Assembly (NCBI GenBank): GCA_910586275.1
Contig: CAJUIM010000015.1
Coordinates: forward strand, 1 to 40,582
From: an uncultured Lachnospiraceae bacterium
GTDB taxonomy: Bacteria; Bacillota; Clostridia; Lachnospirales; Lachnospiraceae
Reading direction: 5' to 3'
Length of the DNA stretch: 40,582 nt
Part shown: positions 8,901-17,008 of the stretch, piece by piece
Numbering within the stretch: the stretch's first letter is position 1
Layout: each line of letters opens with the position of its first letter
The notes under the pieces: model-generated
The model's database searches: none
Told to the model about the DNA's origin: nothing
Seen by the model: only the letters and a program-made list of their open reading frames with translations
Program-made: the position numbers and the translations under genes

Positions 8901-11001
8901 AACGTCGGTGATAGAATGTCTGGAGTCGAGAGGCAAGCTGCCGGACGGCATAGGCTCCAGAATGGTAGGACCGGATGAACTGGTAGGAATTACATCCATT
9001 GCAAAAGAGGCATTTATGGAATGCGATTATGTCATACAGGTGGATCTGTCCGGTTCCTCCGTTGTGGAAATACCCGAGAGGTGTTTTGCGGAAATGCAGA
9101 AACTGCAGAGGGTAGTTTTCCCCGGCACGGTAGCGGCAGTCAGAGCCGGATCATTCTGGAACACGGCTTCCCTGACCACTGTGGTGATACCGAATAATAA
9201 TATTATTTTGGCACCTCATGCTTTTGCAAAGGTAGATAAGATAAACGGTGTTTATGATACCGAACATATTTCCTCAAAGGACAGGGGAGATTTGGAGTAT
9301 ATTGAGTTTGTGGCCAACAAAGGCAGTTTGGCGGATCTCTATCAGGCAGATTATGACTATATCGGGATTACGCAGGATGATTCCCTGAAGGCAGTTTATA
9401 CAGTCGTTCTGTTAGACGGGTTTGATGAAGCGAATCCGAAGCCCTATAAAGAAATCAAGGTAAAGGAAGGGGAAAATCTTGAACTGACTATTCTTGACCT
9501 TCCCGAAGGCGGGCATGAAGGCTATCAGTTCTTAAGATGGTCGCCTCCGCCGGAAAGATTCAATCCTATTGTGGCGGATACCGAGATTACGGCATATTTC
9601 ACGCCTATTACGGCAGCAACCTATACGGTGCGTTTCTTTGACATTAATAAGCAGGAAATGCCGGAGTATACGCAGCAAGTAGAAGCCGGGAAGGCAGCTA
9701 AGGCACCGTCCAAGGATGAAATGGAAGTGGAAGGCAAAGTATTTACCGGCTGGGACAGAGATTTCTCCAATATTAACGCAAACTTGGATGTTTATTCGCA
9801 GTATACGGACAGAGTGGATGGCATGTTCTATGTATCTTTCTGGACGGATATGGATATGACGCAGATGATCGGACGGGTGCAGGAAGTTCCGGCAGGCGGA
9901 AGCGCAATTGAGCCGGCACATCCTACAAAGGAAGGCTATACTTTCTTAAGATGGTCATCGGATGCATGGCAGAATGTGACGAAAGATTTGGAGATTTTTG
10001 CGGTATATACGGAAGGAAACGGAAACACGAATAATCCGGGCAATCCGGATGATCCCAATAATCCGGGCAATAACGGCGGCGGAAGCGGCGACGGCAACGG
10101 AGGAGGCGGAGGAGGCGGAAGCAGTGACAGCAACGGCGACGACTCCGTATCAGGAAACGGAACGAAGTATAAGGTAGTAGTAAACGGCGGTTCCGGTTCC
10201 GGTGAGTACACGGCGGGTACTATCGTTCCGATTAATGCATATGCAAGGGCGGACGGAACGGTATTTGACAAGTGGACCAGTTCCTCCAACGGCGTAGGAT
10301 TTGTCAGCCAGACGGCTATATCCACCACCTTTACGATGCCGGCCAATAATGTAGAAATCAATGCAAACTTTAAAGTAGGGAGTACGTCCTCTACCGTCAG
10401 CGGTAATTCCAGAAGCACAAGAAGGAATTCTACCACATCGGTTGATATCACCAAGGGCGGAATCTCAAATACGGATATTGCATCGGCTAACGTAAACGGT
10501 TCTTCCGATAATTTTGTAGTGAAGGTTTCGGACGATGCTACGGCCACGGCGGCAGTGATTGCGGCTCTGGAAGCAAGGTATGGCGATCTGACGAACATTG
10601 CTTATATGCCTATGGACATCAGCTTGTACGATGCTACCGGACAGACGAAGATTACCGATGTATCGGGAATTACCGTTGATATTACTCTGCCATTGCCGGA
10701 TGCCCTGATACAGTATGCAGGAAATAACAGGGCGGCCAGCGTAGCAAACGGAAGACTGGAAGATTTAAATACCAAATTTACAACGATTGACGGTGTACCT
10801 TGTGTTCAGTTTACCGCGACTCATTTCTCTCCGTATACCATTTATGTGGATACGGCGAACCTGACGGCCGGTACAATTGATGCCACACCTAAGACCGGCG
10901 ATCCGATTCATCCGAAGTGGTTCCTTGCCATGGGGCTTGCATGTATCTCGATTGTTTTATTCTGCAAGAAGGATAAACATCCTAAGGTAAAGCATGCTTA
11001 G
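5941..11001 (+). CDS. Giant BspA-like LRR / InlB-repeat surface protein with sortase signal
   Basis: The 1686-residue protein has a basic start and a secretion signal likely cut after VEA near residue 46. Many BspA-type leucine-rich repeats occupy about residues 290-1110, with units such as IGNYAFYNCNNISSIEF and LGNWAFANC. Three InlB/flagellar-repeat-like units follow at roughly 1151-1356. A Gly/Asn/Pro-rich linker lies at 1358-1403, and another repeat-type beta domain at about 1408-1482. The C-terminus carries TPKTGDP (1649-1655), a hydrophobic helix (about 1660-1675) and a Lys/His-rich tail, which is a class B-type cell-wall sorting signal. The RBS GGAGGA is clear. It follows the sortase by 30 bp, arguing for an enzyme-substrate pair. 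Adhesion or host/polysaccharide contact is the usual proposal for such proteins; the ligand is unknown. Confidence 0.92.
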   Translation: MAKTAKGKNSKKKNFRLKKQVRKTLGCLFMVSALLVTAIPVTPVEAGSEFNTIADHFVTSTTGSAAGVGAIPTLKPGAPNIDPVTGVNSGGNIVYQTGDQRFRFVYVNNDGGEDATTRKFAVLVGYTKTQHLDNGYLEIPSTVEAYVKYTDTEGSANGLAAANKQGRPLYYAEEEAQTTAVSTMSELQADGTYKDVTTYATMQGIVRFHPCRFSDKDIWSPNDIDKPLYYWKGTGTADPNNTDDANWQMVGTADGRLRDIDVEYIGNQYAIDDGNGNYVIGQNQCSEAESVFGGTGEGMAAANIVRLKINSNLLGIGNYAFYNCNNISSIEFGNGLNTLGNWAFANCGNLTQVNMPYETMLNTFGDHAFYNCGSLQEISIPTYTEAIGDSCFENCSQLKNVNMVQSAQGGTQLQSNLKRIGYMAFRNCSSLEKLVLPKSYEGAEKGSNKNYFHLSTIRGCTSLQYISTPSEKLDFVTDAPDPAGTVDGTYDFTAFKSDVGEEFYIEAPGYVSGSNNKTKTPAHITANKEHIAFKYYGEDKYEIVESAKGKDITLPAAGSTGSPIVGGEVDANLVYAVNSNGDMVTFRVEDVNGVVMPDGNKAIGVPEIVMPNKIGKYGIVTIAEGSFNDNCWVEKITISDKVKYINSNAFKGCHNLRHIIFANAAGIETIGTDAFATQQIRTTAPVHSSGGQNGLSCRDSDENIFKSTPFLSFSGAVEKEDGTNTEPFKYAKKASSKVNAGEQPLTYITYYSGMPTNLTMKLNPDTGLMELQDFPVMADMLASADGKSGSLKNPDYGKPGAATAKDKYLFPYITDELSVLAAGVGSPSNELQTAMRNSVENIVIPAGVEAVKEGLFSGLDKNGYMLGTGGGSGSVSGNLPTDENGYVSPAPDVKSITTKTIAAIEPYTFAKMPELTHAYVSGAQKIGDYAFDDCEKLEYAEVDAATTELGLRPFSGCRKLTQMEFKDNPSFVCEEGIIFGKDAGGNKTSVIECLESRGKLPDGIGSRMVGPDELVGITSIAKEAFMECDYVIQVDLSGSSVVEIPERCFAEMQKLQRVVFPGTVAAVRAGSFWNTASLTTVVIPNNNIILAPHAFAKVDKINGVYDTEHISSKDRGDLEYIEFVANKGSLADLYQADYDYIGITQDDSLKAVYTVVLLDGFDEANPKPYKEIKVKEGENLELTILDLPEGGHEGYQFLRWSPPPERFNPIVADTEITAYFTPITAATYTVRFFDINKQEMPEYTQQVEAGKAAKAPSKDEMEVEGKVFTGWDRDFSNINANLDVYSQYTDRVDGMFYVSFWTDMDMTQMIGRVQEVPAGGSAIEPAHPTKEGYTFLRWSSDAWQNVTKDLEIFAVYTEGNGNTNNPGNPDDPNNPGNNGGGSGDGNGGGGGGGSSDSNGDDSVSGNGTKYKVVVNGGSGSGEYTAGTIVPINAYARADGTVFDKWTSSSNGVGFVSQTAISTTFTMPANNVEINANFKVGSTSSTVSGNSRSTRRNSTTSVDITKGGISNTDIASANVNGSSDNFVVKVSDDATATAAVIAALEARYGDLTNIAYMPMDISLYDATGQTKITDVSGITVDITLPLPDALIQYAGNNRAASVANGRLEDLNTKFTTIDGVPCVQFTATHFSPYTIYVDTANLTAGTIDATPKTGDPIHPKWFLAMGLACISIVLFCKKDKHPKVKHA

Positions 11002-11044
11002 AGTATATTTCATAAATACTTTGGCGAATGGGCAGGAGGATCAT

Positions 11045-13639
11045 ATGCGTAAAAAATTTAAGATGTTATTAGGACTGTTGCTGCTGTGCATTACGGCGGC
11101 AACAGCCGGTATACCTATGTTATATGCGGAAGCAGAGTCAGCATCTGCTTCCGATTTTCAAATGAAGGGTGATTTATTGGTAAAATACACAGGCACAGCC
11201 AGCACTGTGTCTATTCCCGTTTCGGTGAAAAGAATCGGGAAGGAAGCTTTTGCAGGCCATACGGAATTGCGGAAAGTGGACATACCGGGCTATGTGGAGA
11301 GCATTGACTATAATGCTTTCAGCGGCTGTACGTCATTGGAGACAATACGCATTCCCGATACGGTGACGGAAATCGGCAACGGGGCTTTCAGCGACTGCAG
11401 CAGCCTGAGGACAATCACTTTAGGGAAGAAGCTGAGAAAGCTGGGCATCGGTGTTTTTTCAGGATGTGATTCCCTTTCCACGGTAACACTCAGCAAGGAC
11501 AATGAAGAACTTTCCTATGAGAAGGGTGCAATATACAGCAAAGACAAAAAGATTTTGTATTGTATGCTTCCGGGATATGAGACGGAAACCTATAAGATGC
11601 CAAGCACGGTAAAGGAAATCAGCAGCAGCGCTTTTTGGGGATGCAAGAAGCTGAAAAGAGTAGAAGTCAGCAGCAACGTATCGGTTATTCCGGATTATGC
11701 TTTTGCAAACTGTACTTCTCTGCAGAAGGTGATACTTCCTTATTCTTTGCACCGTATCGGCCTGAAGGCTTTTTCTAACTGTGTCAATCTGGGAGAGACA
11801 CAGGTGCCGGTTTCCGTGAATGACATTCACAGGACGGCATTTGACGGATGCCCGAAGCTGACTATCCTGGCGCAGGAAGGCTCTTATGCCGCGGAATACG
11901 AGGAAAGCCGCGATAAGTCCAATGTGGCACAGGCAGAATCTCAGGATATGGGCAATGTGCAGATAGCATCGTCCGGGGACGGGGCGCAGGAAGGCGGGGG
12001 AAGCGGCGTTCCCTCATCCTCAGGCACGGTAATGGGACAGAGTTCCGTCGTGGGCGGCAGTGCGGTTGTATTTATGGATAACAGCCAGGCGAAAGTGCTG
12101 TCCGGCAATGTGTCTCCGGACGGGGAAGAGGACAATTCCGGCGCTCAGATTATGGCATCTGCCGGCGGGACAGGGTTTCCGAAGTATACGGTAGTCAATG
12201 AGGAAAAAATTGCCTCACAGGCTTTTTACAGCGATGCTTCCCTGACGGAATATGAAATACCTGCGGGGATAAAAGAAATCGGTGATTTTGCTTTTGCACG
12301 TTCCGGGCTGACTTCCGTAAAGATACCTTCCGGGGTGACATCCGTAGGATACGGGGCTTTTTATCATTGCGATCATTTGGCGCAGATTGAGATTCCGGCC
12401 ACTGTGACGAAAGTGGAGCCTTCGGCATTTGCGGAGACGAAATGGATGCAGGATCGTTTGGCGGATAAGAGCCATCCTTTCACTATTGTTGGGGATGGGA
12501 TACTTATTGCTTATTCCGGGATGAATACGAATGTGGTAATTCCGGAGGGGGTAAAACAGATCGCGGCGGAGGTTTTCCAAGGGAATACCCGCATGACTTC
12601 CGTTAAGCTGCCGGAGAGTCTGCTTGTGATCGGAGAGGATGCGTTCGCGGGATGCACGTCACTGACGAATATATCCACGGGCAGCGGGATTAGGGAAATT
12701 AAAGACAGAGCTTTTGAAGGGTGTCCCATAGGGACCATTAAAGTGCCGGCTTCCGTGCAGCTGGTAGGTTTAAGGGCTTATAATATAACGGAGGCAGACA
12801 AAGAGGACGACACTCGGGTGGCCGTGTTCTTGGGACGGAATCTCCCTAAAGTTTCTTACGAAAAAACAGCTACAAGGCTTACCAACGAGGAATATAGGGA
12901 TGCGGTAATGAAAGGCGTGAATGTTGCCATTGTGGACAGTGAGATAACGGCGGCGGATATTTCGGGCAGTGTGCTGAGTCAGGACCTGGGAGGTTTCCGC
13001 GGTGTGATATGCAGCGTGGAACAAGCGGCGGAAGGCGATACGCCGGGAAGGCTGCGGGTAAAATATTACTGCATGCCGGAATCCGAAGTTTCCGTCCGGA
13101 CGGTGCCGCGGCAGGTGACGGTATACGGCAAGCCCTATGAGCTGAATACGGAAACCGAACCGGAGGTGCTCTGGGACGGCGGAAAAGGTGCGTCCGGAGG
13201 AAACGGCACGGGGCAGGAGACAGGGCAGGTCACTGTGGATCTGCGCAGCAGCACGATTCCTTCTTCACCGGAAGTGACGGCGGAAATTGCCGGCGGCAGC
13301 GGAAATTATATACTGCGCATTGCGGATAACACAGCCATGGGCAGTCAGCTGAGCACGGCTTACCGAAGGGTGGCCGGCAGCAATATGAAGAGCCTGCAAG
13401 TATATGACATTACTTTATATGAGGCAGAACGCAGAATTCCCATTTATAAATTGGGACAGCAGTTCATTACCATCACCGTTCCTAAGCCTATGGGCATATT
13501 GGAAGAGAATGTAAGGGTAGTCTGCCTGGACAGTGACGGACAGCTGGAGCAGGTGGAATCCAAAACGGTAACTGTGGACGGAAAGACTTGCATACAGTTC
13601 AAGACAAATCATTTCTCGGTATTCGGGATATATAATTAG
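11045..13639 (+). CDS. Second BspA-like LRR protein, secreted, without sortase anchor
   Basis: The true start is ATG 11045, preceded by AGGAGG and followed by a typical signal peptide (MRKKFKM, then an L-rich core, cleavage after about residue 28). The earlier in-frame ATG at 10994 lies inside the previous gene. The 864-residue product has BspA-type LRRs at about residues 35-300 (IGKEAFAGHTELRKVDIP and similar), a Gly/Ser-rich linker near 300-390, more LRRs at about 395-590, and a beta-rich C-terminal domain. The last segment, CIQFKTNHFSVFGIYN, closely parallels CVQFTATHFSPYTIYV of the neighbouring giant protein. Here the protein stops, whereas the neighbour continues into linker, PKTGD and helix. 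It is probably secreted or held by other contacts. No frameshifted anchor is visible downstream. Confidence 0.9.
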   Translation: MRKKFKMLLGLLLLCITAATAGIPMLYAEAESASASDFQMKGDLLVKYTGTASTVSIPVSVKRIGKEAFAGHTELRKVDIPGYVESIDYNAFSGCTSLETIRIPDTVTEIGNGAFSDCSSLRTITLGKKLRKLGIGVFSGCDSLSTVTLSKDNEELSYEKGAIYSKDKKILYCMLPGYETETYKMPSTVKEISSSAFWGCKKLKRVEVSSNVSVIPDYAFANCTSLQKVILPYSLHRIGLKAFSNCVNLGETQVPVSVNDIHRTAFDGCPKLTILAQEGSYAAEYEESRDKSNVAQAESQDMGNVQIASSGDGAQEGGGSGVPSSSGTVMGQSSVVGGSAVVFMDNSQAKVLSGNVSPDGEEDNSGAQIMASAGGTGFPKYTVVNEEKIASQAFYSDASLTEYEIPAGIKEIGDFAFARSGLTSVKIPSGVTSVGYGAFYHCDHLAQIEIPATVTKVEPSAFAETKWMQDRLADKSHPFTIVGDGILIAYSGMNTNVVIPEGVKQIAAEVFQGNTRMTSVKLPESLLVIGEDAFAGCTSLTNISTGSGIREIKDRAFEGCPIGTIKVPASVQLVGLRAYNITEADKEDDTRVAVFLGRNLPKVSYEKTATRLTNEEYRDAVMKGVNVAIVDSEITAADISGSVLSQDLGGFRGVICSVEQAAEGDTPGRLRVKYYCMPESEVSVRTVPRQVTVYGKPYELNTETEPEVLWDGGKGASGGNGTGQETGQVTVDLRSSTIPSSPEVTAEIAGGSGNYILRIADNTAMGSQLSTAYRRVAGSNMKSLQVYDITLYEAERRIPIYKLGQQFITITVPKPMGILEENVRVVCLDSDGQLEQVESKTVTVDGKTCIQFKTNHFSVFGIYN

Positions 13640-13653
13640 GAAAAGTAACCAAT

Positions 13654-13695
13654 AACCGCTTCCGGCATAGATTAATTAAAAAGCCGGGAGCGGTT
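13654..13695 (+). terminator. Hairpin at the end of the surface-protein operon, overlapping the next RBS
   Basis: AACCGCTTCCGGC (13654-13666) pairs with GCCGGGAGCGGTT (13683-13695), with one G-U pair and a 16-nt A/T-rich loop. The right arm contains GGGAG, the only plausible ribosome site for ATG 13697. No T tract follows, so termination would be weak. It may act as a partial terminator or as a hairpin that hides the ribosome site of the protease gene. Confidence 0.65.
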
Positions 13696-13696
13696 T

Positions 13697-14635
13697 ATGT
13701 ATCGGGTCAGACAGCAGATTGGCTGCACGGATGAGATTATGGATTCCTGCAGGGGAAGAGATTACAGGGAGGGAACGGCCGTCCGGGTGGCGGTTCTGGA
13801 TACTGGAATCGGCAGGCATCCGGATTTTGACGGAAGAGTTGATGCATTCCGGGATTTCCTGCACGGCGGGGACAGAGTATATGACGACAGCGGCCACGGA
13901 ACGCATGTGTCGGGCTGCATTGCCGGGAGCGGAAAGGCTTCCGGGGGAATGTATAAGGGAATCTGTCCTTATGCCCATCTGATTGTAGGGAAAGTATTGG
14001 ATAAGAACGGCGACGGCAATATGGACGATATGCGCCGGGGCATTGAGTGGGTATTGGAAAACCGGAAAAAATACCGGATACGGGTAATGAATATTTCCAT
14101 CGGAATCGGCCATATCGAAAATGAGGAAAAAATGCAGGAACTGCTGCGGGCGGTGGACGAAGCATGGGATGAGGGAGTGGTAGTAGTCTGTGCGGCGGGC
14201 AATATGGGGCCGGAACCGATGACCATTTCTCCTTTGGGTTCCAGTAAGAAAGTGATTACGGTAGGATGCCATGAAGGCGGGTACTTTATCGGAAAGCATT
14301 CTTTATGTGAGGACTATTCCGGTCGGGGTCCCTCTCCCTTTGCGGTAAAGAAGCCGGATGTGGTGGCGCCGGGAACGGACATTATATCCTGCAATGCGGG
14401 CTGCCGGTCAGGCTTCAGAGGCTTCAAAAACGCTTATGTGAAAAAGAGCGGCACATCCATGGCCACTCCTATCGTATCCGGGGCAGCGGCTTTGCTGCTG
14501 CAGAAGTATCCTGAACTTTCCAATGAGCAGGTAAAGCGGAAAATCAACTACAGCGCTACGGATATGCATGAGCCGTGGACAAAACAAGGGTGGGGAATGG
14601 TGAATATAGACAGACTGATTCAAATTGTGTATTGA
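13697..14635 (+). CDS. Subtilisin-like serine protease (S8), intracellular type
   Basis: The catalytic triad is complete: Asp35 (AVLDTGIG), His67 (DSGHGTHVSG) and Ser254 (SGTSMATP), with oxyanion Asn169 (AAGN). The 312-residue protein starts almost directly with the catalytic domain and has no signal peptide or long prodomain, as in Bacillus intracellular subtilisins. It should therefore act on cytoplasmic proteins, or be released by an unknown route. ATG 13697 was chosen because GGGAG precedes it by 6 nt and the N-terminus has the expected length before the first Asp motif. It lies just after the surface-protein operon, behind a hairpin that includes its ribosome site. Processing of surface proteins is possible but would require export. 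Confidence 0.92.
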   Translation: MYRVRQQIGCTDEIMDSCRGRDYREGTAVRVAVLDTGIGRHPDFDGRVDAFRDFLHGGDRVYDDSGHGTHVSGCIAGSGKASGGMYKGICPYAHLIVGKVLDKNGDGNMDDMRRGIEWVLENRKKYRIRVMNISIGIGHIENEEKMQELLRAVDEAWDEGVVVVCAAGNMGPEPMTISPLGSSKKVITVGCHEGGYFIGKHSLCEDYSGRGPSPFAVKKPDVVAPGTDIISCNAGCRSGFRGFKNAYVKKSGTSMATPIVSGAAALLLQKYPELSNEQVKRKINYSATDMHEPWTKQGWGMVNIDRLIQIVY

Positions 14636-14660
14636 CACAAATCGTATGGGTGTATACAAT
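14625..14660 (+). promoter_or_regulatory. Promoter with two candidate operators for the Re-citrate synthase gene
   Basis: TTGACA (14632-14637) and TACAAT (14655-14660) are 17 bp apart; the -35 box overlaps the stop codon of the protease gene. An inverted repeat TTGTGT-ATTG-ACACAA (14625-14640) covers the -35 box. The palindrome TGTATACA (14651-14658) overlaps the -10 box. FCD-type GntR regulators commonly bind short sites with GT-N-AC symmetry, and such a regulator is encoded two genes on, so autoregulation is plausible. The longer repeat is only loosely similar to Rex sites. Confidence 0.7.
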
Positions 14661-14717
14661 AATACATGAAAATAAGAGTATTCTGCTGGCTGCCAACGGC
14701 GGCGGAGGGAGGCAATT

Positions 14718-16148
14718 ATGAAAGAAAGCAATACTTTTGAAAATCGCCCGGTGACGATGAACGAGAAGAATAACCTGCTGGAAATCGAAGAGCATATGTA
14801 TATATTGGACGATGTGGAGAAGCCGAATGTATTCCGCAATATGTTCCCCTATTCCGATATACCGAAGATTCCGTTTAACGACAGAATTGTGCCGCACAAT
14901 ATGCCGAAGGAAATCTGGATTACGGATACCACCTTCCGTGACGGCCAGCAGTCGAGGGCGCCTTATACGACGGAACAGATTGTGGCAATTTATGATTATC
15001 TTCATAAACTGGGAGGCCCCAACGGGATGATACGGGCCAGTGAGTTCTTTTTATACAGCAAGAAAGACAGAGATGCGGTTTATAAATGTATGGAGAGGGG
15101 ATATGAGTTCCCGGAAGTGACCAGCTGGATACGGGCAAGCAAAGAGGATTTCAAGCTGGTAAAGGAAATCGGCATGAAGGAGACGGGCATCCTTGTCAGC
15201 TGTTCGGATTATCATATTTTCCTGAAGCTGAAAATGACCAGAAGGCAGGCGATGGAACATTATCTGAGCGTCGTCAGGGACTGCCTGGAGGAGGGAATCA
15301 GCCCGCGGTGTCATTTGGAGGATATTACAAGGGCGGATATTTACGGGTATGTAGTGCCGTTCTGCCTGGAACTGATGAAACTGATGGAAGAATACCGGAT
15401 ACCGATTAAAGTGCGTGCCTGCGATACCATGGGGTATGGCGTGAATTATCCGGGGGCAGTGATCCCCAGAAGCGTGCAGGGAATTATTTATGCGATACAT
15501 ACCCATGCCGGGGTTCCCCATTCACTGATCGAGTGGCACGGGCACAATGATTTCTATAAAGCGGTTTCCAATTCTACCACGGCTTGGCTGTATGGCTGTT
15601 CCGGCGTGAATACTTCTCTTTTCGGCATCGGGGAGCGGACAGGCAATACGCCGTTGGAAGCCATGGTGTTTGAATATGCTCAGCTGAAAGGCAGCCTGAA
15701 CGGCATGGATACGACGGTGATTACGGAACTGGCCGAATATTACGAAACGGAGATTGGCTACCGGATTCCGCCCAGGACACCTTTTGTAGGGAAAAACTTC
15801 AATGTGACAAGAGCAGGCATTCATGCGGACGGCCTATTGAAAAATGAAGAGATTTATAATATATTTGATACGGAGAAGTTTTTAAACCGCCCGGTACTCT
15901 GTGCGGTAAGCAATACTTCCGGCTTGGCGGGCATTGCCCACTGGATGAATACTTATTATAAGCTGAAGGGGGACGGGCAGCTGGATAAGAATTCACGGCT
16001 GGTGCATGAAGTGAAGACTTGGGTAGACGCAGAGTATGCTGCGGGGAGAGTGACGGTACTGACGGACGAAGAACTGACGGAAGAAATTGTCAGGGCATGC
16101 AGGAAACTGGAGATATCCGACGAACGGTTTCAGATGCGCCGGCAGTGA
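14718..16148 (+). CDS. Re-citrate synthase-like enzyme (HMGL / isopropylmalate synthase family)
   Basis: The 476-residue protein belongs to the family of 2-isopropylmalate, homocitrate and Re-citrate synthases. It has the catalytic/metal motif DTTFRDGQQ at residues 70-78, a second metal motif HGHND near 274-278 and GIGERTGNTPLEAM near 304-317. Its overall sequence style (LGGPNGMIRASEFFLY, WLYGCSGVNTSLFGIGER) is what I recall of the clostridial Re-citrate synthase first shown in Clostridium kluyveri. Automatic pipelines often label it 2-isopropylmalate synthase. No leu genes are nearby, but NADP-isocitrate dehydrogenase is two genes downstream. This favours acetyl-CoA plus oxaloacetate to citrate, feeding 2-oxoglutarate and glutamate synthesis. 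The enzyme is cytoplasmic. GGAGG precedes ATG 14718. Isopropylmalate synthase remains the alternative. Confidence 0.85.
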   Translation: MKESNTFENRPVTMNEKNNLLEIEEHMYILDDVEKPNVFRNMFPYSDIPKIPFNDRIVPHNMPKEIWITDTTFRDGQQSRAPYTTEQIVAIYDYLHKLGGPNGMIRASEFFLYSKKDRDAVYKCMERGYEFPEVTSWIRASKEDFKLVKEIGMKETGILVSCSDYHIFLKLKMTRRQAMEHYLSVVRDCLEEGISPRCHLEDITRADIYGYVVPFCLELMKLMEEYRIPIKVRACDTMGYGVNYPGAVIPRSVQGIIYAIHTHAGVPHSLIEWHGHNDFYKAVSNSTTAWLYGCSGVNTSLFGIGERTGNTPLEAMVFEYAQLKGSLNGMDTTVITELAEYYETEIGYRIPPRTPFVGKNFNVTRAGIHADGLLKNEEIYNIFDTEKFLNRPVLCAVSNTSGLAGIAHWMNTYYKLKGDGQLDKNSRLVHEVKTWVDAEYAAGRVTVLTDEELTEEIVRACRKLEISDERFQMRRQ

Positions 16149-16187
16149 CGGCAGAGTCGGGAAATAAGGGTTTGGTGGAGACAGGAA

Positions 16188-16883
16188 ATGGGCAGTTATG
16201 ATGTAAAACAGGAAGTGAACGATAAGTATTCTCTCCGGGGGCGGGTTTTCAGCAAAATCCGGGAGGATATCTTAAGCGGGAAGTACAAGGAACATGAGGA
16301 ACTGAGGGAGGTTGCCATCGGTGAAGAACTGGGGGTCAGCCGCACTCCGGTACGCGAGGCATTCCGGCAGCTGGAATTGGAGGGGCTGATTCAGATCGTG
16401 CCCAACAAAGGGGCGTATGTGACAGGCATAACGGCTAAAGATGTAGGCGACATATATATGATCCGTTCCAAGCTGGAAGGGCTCTGTGCCAGATGGGCCA
16501 CCGACCATATAACGGAGGAACAGCTGGAGGAATTGGAGGAAAATGTATATCTGGCGGATTTCCATGCGCAGAAGGGGCATTTGGATCAGATGGCGGAACT
16601 GGATAACCGTTTCCACCAGATTCTTTATGACTCCTGCGACAGTAAGCAGCTGGCGCGCCTGTTGGAAGATTTCCATGAATATGTGCTGCGAGTAAGGCGG
16701 AAGACACTTGCCAACGGCGGCAGAGGGAAGGTGTCCAATGATGAGCACCGCCAGATAATGGAAGCAATTAAGGCGAAAGACAAAGACAGGGCGGAGTCGC
16801 TTGCCAACGAGCATATTGTCAATGCGTATGATAATATGGTGAAAAACGGCTTGTATGAGATTTATGACAGAGCGGATTCATAG
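16188..16883 (+). CDS. GntR-family transcriptional regulator, FCD (FadR-like) subgroup
   Basis: Residues about 10-75 form the GntR winged helix, with LGVSRTPVREAFRQLELEGLI as the diagnostic recognition-helix region. The remaining ~150 residues form an all-helical FCD ligand domain with the expected acidic and His positions (DNRFHQILY, EHRQIMEAI, NEHIVNAYDNM) that usually bind a metal and a carboxylate. ATG 16188 has GGAG 7 nt upstream. The gene lies 39 bp after the citrate-synthase-like gene and 125 bp before isocitrate dehydrogenase, so it most likely senses an organic acid, perhaps citrate or 2-oxoglutarate, and controls this group. The ligand is inference. Confidence 0.9.
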   Translation: MGSYDVKQEVNDKYSLRGRVFSKIREDILSGKYKEHEELREVAIGEELGVSRTPVREAFRQLELEGLIQIVPNKGAYVTGITAKDVGDIYMIRSKLEGLCARWATDHITEEQLEELEENVYLADFHAQKGHLDQMAELDNRFHQILYDSCDSKQLARLLEDFHEYVLRVRRKTLANGGRGKVSNDEHRQIMEAIKAKDKDRAESLANEHIVNAYDNMVKNGLYEIYDRADS

Positions 16884-17008
16884 GGCGGCATAGCCAGTGG
16901 GACCGTGAAAACGGGAGTTTCCGGCAAGCCTGAGCCATGGGGGATATTGCATGGCTGTTCATGCCATGGCAGAAAAAGCGTTTAGAACGGCAAAAAAGGA
17001 GAACAAAT

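Noticed and set aside
9936..10598. Minus-strand frame of 220 codons with proline runs
   Set aside because: It is the reverse image of the Gly/Asn-rich linker of the large surface protein.
10994..11044. Upstream start for the second LRR protein
   Set aside because: This start overlaps the previous gene, places 17 unsuitable residues before the signal peptide, and has no ribosome site; AGGAGG precedes 11045.
14625..14640. Rex operator in the citrate-synthase promoter
   Set aside because: TTGTGT-N4-ACACAA differs in both half-site and spacing from TTGTTAA-N4-TTAACAA or TTGTGA-N6-TCACAA. It is kept only as an unnamed palindrome.
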